This document shows positions 1 through 4,482 of a stretch of DNA of 6,078 bases, one piece after another. Each line of letters opens with the position of its first letter. The stretch's first letter is position 1. The notes beneath the pieces are model-generated. The model saw only the letters and a list, made by a program, of their open reading frames with translations. It was not told the DNA's origin and searched no databases. The DNA is from Solirubrobacterales bacterium (GTDB taxonomy: Bacteria > Actinomycetota > Thermoleophilia > Solirubrobacterales > Solirubrobacteraceae): assembly GCA_019240015.1 (NCBI GenBank), contig JAFAZB010000186.1, positions 1 to 6,078 on the forward strand, read 5' to 3'. A program made the position numbers and the translations under genes.

Positions 1-764
1 CTCAGCTCTCGCAGGCCACGGCGGCGGCGATCATCCCGGTCGACTCCGAGCACGCCGCGCTTCATCAGCTGCTCGCGGCCGAGGCGCCCGGAACCGTAGA
101 CCGGCTGATCCTGACCGCCTCAGGCGGCCCGTTCCGGGGCCGCGCCGCGGCTGAGTTACAGGACGCCACGGTGCAGCAGGCACTCGCGCATCCCACCTGG
201 GAGATGGGCGGCAAGATCACGATCGACTCCGCCACCCTGATGAACAAGGGCCTCGAGCTGATCGAGGCCCATCACCTGTTCGGCACCCCGTACGACCGGA
301 TCGAGATCGTGGTGCACCCGCAATCGATCGTCCACAGCCTGATCCAGCTCTGCGACGGAGCGACGATCGCCCACCTTGGATATCCCGACATGCGGGTGCC
401 GATCTCCTACGCGCTGCATTACCCCGAGCGCGTCGACGTGCCCGTCCGGCGACTCGACCTGGCCGCGGTGGCGAGGCTCACCTTCGAGCCGGTCGACGAG
501 GACACCTTCGCCTGCCTGCGGCTGGCGCGCGAGGCGGCTCGCGCAGGCGGCACCGCACCCTGCACGCTGAACGCCGCCAACGAAGTGGCAGTCCACGCGT
601 TCCTCGGCGGGAGGCTGCGCTTCCTGGAGATCGCCGTGGTGATCGAGCAGACGCTGGCCCGGCTGCCGGCCGAGCCGGTTCACTCGTTCGACTCGCTGGC
701 CGACGCCGACGCCCAGGCTCGCCGGGTCGCGGTCGAGCTGGTGGCCGCGCGCGCGGTGGCGTGA
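1..764 (+). CDS. dxr: 1-deoxy-D-xylulose 5-phosphate reductoisomerase, C-terminal part (5' end outside window)
   Basis: This cytoplasmic enzyme converts 1-deoxy-D-xylulose 5-phosphate to 2-C-methyl-D-erythritol 4-phosphate with NADPH and a divalent metal, an early committed step of the MEP isoprenoid pathway. The reading frame is open from base 3 and gives 253 residues before TGA at 762-764. The family is usually about 385-400 residues, so the N-terminal NADPH-binding domain lies off the left edge. Family landmarks appear in order: the metal-binding PVDSEH motif (Asp at 42-44, Glu at 48-50), LTASGGPFR (substrate loop), HPTWEMG, the DSATLMNKGLELIEAH signature with the catalytic Asn-Lys and Glu, HPQSIVHS, LGYPDMRVPI, and the late NAANEVAV motif of the C-terminal helical domain. 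No lesion is visible. It is followed co-directionally by a site-2 protease after 57 bp, a common bacterial pairing, so co-transcription is likely. Identification is secure. Confidence 0.96.
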   Translation, partial: QLSQATAAAIIPVDSEHAALHQLLAAEAPGTVDRLILTASGGPFRGRAAAELQDATVQQALAHPTWEMGGKITIDSATLMNKGLELIEAHHLFGTPYDRIEIVVHPQSIVHSLIQLCDGATIAHLGYPDMRVPISYALHYPERVDVPVRRLDLAAVARLTFEPVDEDTFACLRLAREAARAGGTAPCTLNAANEVAVHAFLGGRLRFLEIAVVIEQTLARLPAEPVHSFDSLADADAQARRVAVELVAARAVA

Positions 765-769
765 AGCAC

Positions 770-800
770 GCTCCGGGGCCGAGCTGGGCTACCCCGGAGC
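770..800 (+). other. Perfect 9-bp inverted repeat between dxr and the protease gene
   Basis: The arms GCTCCGGGG (770-778) and CCCCGGAGC (792-800) are exact reverse complements around a 13-nt loop. They start 5 bases after the dxr stop and end 21 bases before the protease start. The hairpin would be very stable in RNA. No T-run follows it, so it is not a canonical intrinsic terminator. It could be an attenuator, an mRNA-processing or stability element that sets the dxr/protease ratio, or a chance product of high GC. The inverted repeat is seen directly; the function is inferred. Confidence 0.45.
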
Positions 801-821
801 CGCGCTTGCCACACTGAGCTC

Positions 822-1913
822 GTGTCATATGTGCTCGCGTTCGCCGGCTTCGCCGCGCTGATCATCCTGCACGAGGCGGGCCACTTCGTGGCCGCGAAGG
901 CCGTGGGGATGCGGGTCGAGCGGTTCTCGCTGTTCTTCGGCCCGATGCTGGTGAAGGTGCGCCGAGGCGAGACCGAGTACGGCATCGGCCCGATCCCGCT
1001 CGGGGGCTACGTGAGGATCACCGGCATGAACCCGCACGAGAAGATCCCGGCGGCGTTCGTCTCCCGCGCCTACTACAACCAGGCCGTTTGGAAGCGGGTG
1101 GTAGTGATCATGGCGGGCCCGGCCGTCAACCTGCTGATCGCCTTCGTGCTGCTGAGCGGGATCGTCTGGAGCAGCGGCGACGTGGTCACCAGCCACGGAC
1201 AGCCGGTGTACAGCTCCCGGGTCCAGGGGCTCGAGCCCCCCGCCTCCCAATACCTGCGCGGCGGCGATCAGATCGTCGCGGTCGACGGCAAGCAGGGGCT
1301 GTCGGTCGACCAGATCACCAAGGAGATCTCCTCCCACCGCTGCGCCGGCCAGCAGGTGGCGGGCTGCACCGCCACCACGCCGGTGCGGCTGGAGGTCCGC
1401 CGGGCGGGTCGCCTGCTGACGTTCACGATCTACCCCCGCTACGACCCGAGCCTGAGGCGCACCCGGATCGGGTTCAGCTTCCGCGTGCAGATCAGGCCGG
1501 TGGGCCCGCTGCACGCGGCGACCGAAGGCGTCAGCGAGATGTGGCAGGCGACCACGTCGACGGTGAGCACGATCGCACGACTGTTCGAGCCCAAGGAGGC
1601 GAGCCAGCTGCACGGCGTCGTCGGCGGCTTCAAGGTGACCCAGCAGCGATTCGCGTTCGACACCACCGCCGCGCTCGACACGCTGGGGCTGATCTCGCTG
1701 TCGCTGGCGGTTGTCAACCTGTTCCCGTTCCTGCCGCTCGACGGCGGGCACGTGTTCTGGGCGCTGGCGGAGAAAGTGCGCGGTCGCCGGATTCCCTTCG
1801 AGGTGATGGAGCGAGCCGGCGTGGTCGGCTTCGTGCTGATCGTGCTGGTGTTCGTGATCGGCCTCAGCAACGACATCTCGACGCTCTCCGGCCCGGGCTT
1901 CCCGACCAGATAG
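822..1913 (+). CDS. rseP: RseP/Rip1-type intramembrane site-2 zinc metalloprotease with one PDZ domain
   Basis: This is a polytopic membrane protease that cuts transmembrane substrates within the bilayer; relatives cleave anti-sigma factors and signal-peptide remnants. The zinc motif HEAGH is at residues 17-21 inside the first membrane segment (about 4-24). A GGYVRI strand follows near 61-66. A second membrane segment (about 93-115) begins with the conserved GPAVN at 99-103. A single PDZ domain spans about 120-205, including RGGDQIVAVDG. The second active-site motif ends in LDGGH, with the zinc-ligand Asp at 307, and a last membrane helix lies at about 329-350. At 363 residues it is shorter than two-PDZ E. 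coli RseP (about 450) and closer to one-PDZ actinobacterial Rip1. The start is GTG at 822: the dxr stop is in the same frame and no start codon lies between, while the next GTG (831) would clip the first helix. No good Shine-Dalgarno sequence is visible. PDZ cysteines 174 and 182 could form a disulfide. Confidence 0.93.
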   Translation: MSYVLAFAGFAALIILHEAGHFVAAKAVGMRVERFSLFFGPMLVKVRRGETEYGIGPIPLGGYVRITGMNPHEKIPAAFVSRAYYNQAVWKRVVVIMAGPAVNLLIAFVLLSGIVWSSGDVVTSHGQPVYSSRVQGLEPPASQYLRGGDQIVAVDGKQGLSVDQITKEISSHRCAGQQVAGCTATTPVRLEVRRAGRLLTFTIYPRYDPSLRRTRIGFSFRVQIRPVGPLHAATEGVSEMWQATTSTVSTIARLFEPKEASQLHGVVGGFKVTQQRFAFDTTAALDTLGLISLSLAVVNLFPFLPLDGGHVFWALAEKVRGRRIPFEVMERAGVVGFVLIVLVFVIGLSNDISTLSGPGFPTR

Positions 1914-1931
1914 CCCGACCCCGCTGCGCTC

Positions 1932-1962
1932 GCCGCCTGAGGACGCGGCTCAGCCGGCCGCG
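1932..1962. terminator. Possible GC-rich hairpins at the convergent gene junction
   Basis: The protease (+) and the lipoprotein gene (-) converge with only 36 bp between their stops. Two overlapping short inverted repeats lie here: GCCGC/GCGGC (1932-1936 with 1945-1949) and CGCGGC/GCCGCG (1944-1949 with 1957-1962). The second reaches into the 3' end of the lipoprotein gene. They could form mutually exclusive stems that help end transcription from both sides. There is no T-tract on either strand and the stems are only 5-6 bp, so in such GC-rich DNA this is weak evidence. The location is the main argument. Confidence 0.22.
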
Positions 1963-2696
1963 CGGAATGCGATCACGGTGCTGAAGCTGGTCCCGTCCAC
2001 CTGGTAGGCATAACAACCGGGCCCGGGCACCCGGGTGAACGTGAGCCATGCGCGGCCGCCCCCCGTAGGCGACGGGGCGCCGCTGCCGGCGCCCAGCAGC
2101 TGCAGCTCGTCGTAGGGGACGTGACCCTCGCCGAAGCCGACCGCGCCCGGTCCCCCGAGCTGACGGCCCCTGATCAGCACCGGACCGCTGTAGCTCGACG
2201 CCGCCACCCAGCTCACGCGCCCGCCCTCCCACGAGCTCCCGACGAACGGCGAGATCTGGAGCTGCGCGCCGTTCAGCGGCCTGACCGGGCTCGCGCCCGT
2301 CGGCGCCGCGCACGCCCCCGCAGACGGCGGCAGGTGCAGCGGTCGGCGAAGCGAGGCCGGCACCGCGCCCGAGCACTCGCCGGCGCACAGCTCATACGTT
2401 CCATAGCCTGAGCTCGGGCGGAGCCCGTCCGGTGCTCCGGGGGTGCCGCTGGGGGGCGGGGGAGGGGTCGTGCGGGTGGTGCTCGAGCGACTCGTCGGCG
2501 CGGTGGTGGTGCGTGAAGCCGTCGACGCGGTCGTGGTCGTGCTCGGACCCGAGGTGGTGCTCGGCGAGGCGACTGCGGCTGTGCCGCTGTGCGGGGAGGA
2601 GCCGCCGCAGCCGGCGGCTGCGAGCATCAGCGCGAGCAGCCCGGCCGCCGCCGCGGCGCGCGGCGAAGCGCAGCCCCTGGTCGCCCGATCGCGCAT
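1950..2696 (-). CDS. Predicted lipoprotein with Ser/Thr/Pro-rich linker and uncharacterised C-terminal domain
   Basis: I do not recognise a named family. The 248-residue product starts at ATG (2694-2696) with an Arg-containing n-region and a hydrophobic Ala/Leu stretch (about 14-28) ending in AAGC. Cys30 is the predicted lipid-modified residue; Ala rather than Leu at -3 makes the lipobox slightly atypical. Residues about 39-89 form a low-complexity Ser/Thr-rich tether ending in five prolines, typical of a spacer holding a domain away from the membrane. Residues about 98-248 look folded and beta-rich, with Cys104, Cys108, Cys129 and Cys228 available for disulfides and a distinctive end containing GCYAYQVDGTSFS. 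I have an impression of similar proteins in Thermoleophilia but cannot verify it. The gene begins 25 bp after the glycosidase stop on the same strand, so it is probably the last gene of that operon; a role at the cell surface with the glycosidases is inference. Confidence 0.8.
   Translation of the reverse strand: MRDRATRGCASPRAAAAAGLLALMLAAAGCGGSSPHSGTAAVASPSTTSGPSTTTTASTASRTTTAPTSRSSTTRTTPPPPPSGTPGAPDGLRPSSGYGTYELCAGECSGAVPASLRRPLHLPPSAGACAAPTGASPVRPLNGAQLQISPFVGSSWEGGRVSWVAASSYSGPVLIRGRQLGGPGAVGFGEGHVPYDELQLLGAGSGAPSPTGGGRAWLTFTRVPGPGCYAYQVDGTSFSTVIAFRAAG
2430..2582 (-). repeat. Low-complexity region encoding the Ser/Thr/Pro linker of the lipoprotein
   Basis: This stretch encodes residues 39-89 of the lipoprotein, dominated by Thr and Ser with a run of five Pro at 78-82. 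It has no strict period; it is compositional rather than a tandem repeat. Such linkers evolve fast, so its length probably differs between relatives. On the plus strand, 2439-2467 holds four G-runs of 4 to 6 bases separated by 1 to 7 bases, which fits the pattern for an intramolecular G-quadruplex on the template strand of this gene. Confidence 0.6.
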
Positions 2697-2721
2697 CGGG
2701 CAACCGTAGCGAAGCCGCAGG

Positions 2722-4386
2722 CTAGTGCAGGTTGAGCTGGACCGACCGGCTGTACACGGTCACCCCGAGCGCGTTGCCGGGCAGGAACATGTCGACGCTC
2801 GGATAGGTCCAGGCCAGGCGCACCGTGCCGCTGCCGGAGAACTTCATGTGCACGTCGAAGTACCCCTGGGCGTTGGTGATGGGGACGGTCTTCAGGGTCG
2901 TGAAGGAGCCGTGCGAGCCGCGCTGGAACTGGATCTGAACCGACTGCGAGGCCCCGGTGTCCAGCAAGCTGAAGTGCGCCGGACGGGCGCACCCCCACAC
3001 CTCCAGGTTGCGGTTGTGGCTCGCCGAGGTGACGGGCATGTAGAGCGGCAGCCGGTAGGCGCTGTAGGCGGGCTTCAAGTGACCGTTGCCGGTGATCAGC
3101 CCGCTGGCGAAGCCGGCGTAGGGTCCCGGCCCGGGCGGCGGGTCATAAAGCAGGTACTGCATCGTGGTCTTCACCCGTGGGTTGCGCCAGCTCAGGTACT
3201 CGGCCCAGTTGATGTAGTACGCGCCGGTCGCCGGCGAGACGTAGTGGCCGCCGCCGGGGGCCTGCTGGGTCGCGGGGGGATCGGTGATGTACCCGTACTC
3301 GTCGTTGTAGATCGGGAACCTGGTCCCCGAGCCGTACACGCGCTGCACGTGGTCGAGCACGCCCCCCAGCCTGCCGAGGTCCGGGAACGCCGCGTAGTCG
3401 GGATCCGAGCGCCCGTCCAGCACCGGGGACAGGTTCAGCGGGTAGGGATGGTCGCCGAACCCGCTCGCCTGGAACAGCCCCGGATGCTGGGAGCGGAAGT
3501 GCCGCGAGCCGGCGGCGTTGGTGGGGCAGCCCCGGGCCGCCGCGTAGCCACCGCGCAGCGGGCGGTAGGAGGAGTCGACGCAGTACAGCGTGCGGATGAA
3601 CTGCAGCGGCTTGGTCTGCCCGAAGGTGCCCGGGAAGCCCTGCGGGAACCGGCTCGTGGCGCTCCCGTTGCTTCCCCTGGCCGCCAGTTCGCCGATCAGG
3701 ATCGTGTCGTGGCCGTGGCCGGTGGCGTGTAGCGCGCTCCAGCCGGCGTCGACGAGGCTGCGGTACATCCCGGGGGCCACTGAGAGGGTCGAGCCGTTGA
3801 CCGCCTGCGGGCCCAGATCCTCGCCGAAGTTGGGCTCGTTCCAGATCGCCCAGAAGTGCACCGCGGGCAGCGGCGAAGCCTGGCCGGGGGGCGTGAAGGT
3901 GCCGCTGTAGCGCTTGCCGATGGCCTGCATGAACTGGCCATAGTCCCGCGCCGAGGGCTTACAGGCGAAGTGCGGGTTGCTGCACTTGGGGTCGATGCCA
4001 GAGCCGTCGGCCCACAGCGGCGACCCGCCGGCCACGGTCAGGTCGACCGTGATGCCGAAGTCCTGCGCGTAGCGGACGATCGCGTCATACGGCGCCCAAC
4101 CCGAGGCGGGATACGCGTTCGGGTCGCTCTGGTTGAAGTGGGGCTGATTGTGGGAGCGGGGACTGGGCGCGACCGTCGACCAGAACACCACCACGCGGAC
4201 CGTGGTGGCGCCGAGCTTACGGATCGTCTGCAGCGTCGGTCCGGGATCGGCCATCAGATGGATGCCATCCTGGAACATCGCGATCTGGTTGCCGGACGCG
4301 AGCGCGGGCGCCGGGGAGAGCGCCAGGCTCAGGGCGAGCACGCCCGCGAGCGTGACGGCGGTAGGCAGTAGTCGGCTTAGTCGCAT
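2722..4386 (-). CDS. Secreted clan GH-A-like glycoside hydrolase with C-terminal beta-sandwich-like domain
   Basis: This is a predicted extracellular TIM-barrel glycosidase of the GH5/GH39-like type; the substrate is not deducible. I place the start at ATG 4384-4386, giving 554 residues, because it directly precedes a good signal peptide: MRLSR, a hydrophobic core, then ALA at 28-30 with cleavage expected before Ser31. An in-frame TTG at 4446 would add 20 residues ahead of it and is less likely. No clear Shine-Dalgarno sequence is seen. The barrel runs from about residue 35 to 455. WNEPN at 182-186 carries the likely acid/base Glu184, and NDEYGY carries the likely nucleophile Glu363. Cys135/142 and Cys269/287 are possible disulfides. 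The final about 95 residues (LEVWGC..., GYFDV, TVRLAWTYP) form an accessory beta-rich domain shared with the upstream paralog. It lies 96 bp after that paralog and 25 bp before the lipoprotein. The exact GH family is unresolved. Confidence 0.87.
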   Translation of the reverse strand: MRLSRLLPTAVTLAGVLALSLALSPAPALASGNQIAMFQDGIHLMADPGPTLQTIRKLGATTVRVVVFWSTVAPSPRSHNQPHFNQSDPNAYPASGWAPYDAIVRYAQDFGITVDLTVAGGSPLWADGSGIDPKCSNPHFACKPSARDYGQFMQAIGKRYSGTFTPPGQASPLPAVHFWAIWNEPNFGEDLGPQAVNGSTLSVAPGMYRSLVDAGWSALHATGHGHDTILIGELAARGSNGSATSRFPQGFPGTFGQTKPLQFIRTLYCVDSSYRPLRGGYAAARGCPTNAAGSRHFRSQHPGLFQASGFGDHPYPLNLSPVLDGRSDPDYAAFPDLGRLGGVLDHVQRVYGSGTRFPIYNDEYGYITDPPATQQAPGGGHYVSPATGAYYINWAEYLSWRNPRVKTTMQYLLYDPPPGPGPYAGFASGLITGNGHLKPAYSAYRLPLYMPVTSASHNRNLEVWGCARPAHFSLLDTGASQSVQIQFQRGSHGSFTTLKTVPITNAQGYFDVHMKFSGSGTVRLAWTYPSVDMFLPGNALGVTVYSRSVQLNLH

Positions 4387-4437
4387 GACAGACAAGAACA
4401 ACGCCGGCGGGGGGAAGTTGCGGACCACCTGCCTGCG

Positions 4438-4457
4438 GTACGGCAAGCTTGCCTTAC
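4438..4457. promoter_or_regulatory. 20-bp interrupted palindrome upstream of the secreted glycosidase
   Basis: The core GGCAAGCTTGCC at 4442-4453 is a perfect 12-bp palindrome. After one mismatched pair (4441/4454) it extends by GTA and TAC on the flanks (4438-4440 and 4455-4457). It sits in the 96-bp space between the two glycosidase genes, about 50 bp upstream of the chosen ATG. Its AT-rich centre stands out from the surroundings. It could be an operator for a dimeric regulator, meaning the second gene may have its own control, or it could be a weak RNA hairpin after the first gene. I cannot assign a convincing -35/-10 pair around it. Confidence 0.35.
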
Positions 4458-4482
4458 GCGCCGGACGTCGCGGCCGTGCAGG

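Noticed and set aside
825..1751. Long minus-strand open frame antisense to the site-2 protease gene
   Set aside because: Its translation is Arg/Asp/His-rich without domain features, and it overlaps a clearly functional gene with HEAGH and LDGGH motifs. High GC commonly yields such antisense frames.
1088..1984. Plus-strand open frame overlapping the protease in another frame
   Set aside because: Arg/Gly/Ala-rich composition with no recognisable domain, fully overlapped by the real protease gene.
2725..3732. Plus-strand open frame of 335 codons across the secreted glycosidase
   Set aside because: It is antisense to a gene with signal peptide and catalytic motifs, and its composition (Val/Arg/Gly/His) is typical of a GC-rich shadow frame.
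4387..4446. N-terminal extension of the secreted glycosidase from the TTG at 4446
   Set aside because: It would put 20 residues ahead of a well-formed signal peptide, and the TTG lies inside the palindrome. The internal ATG at 4386 is preferred.
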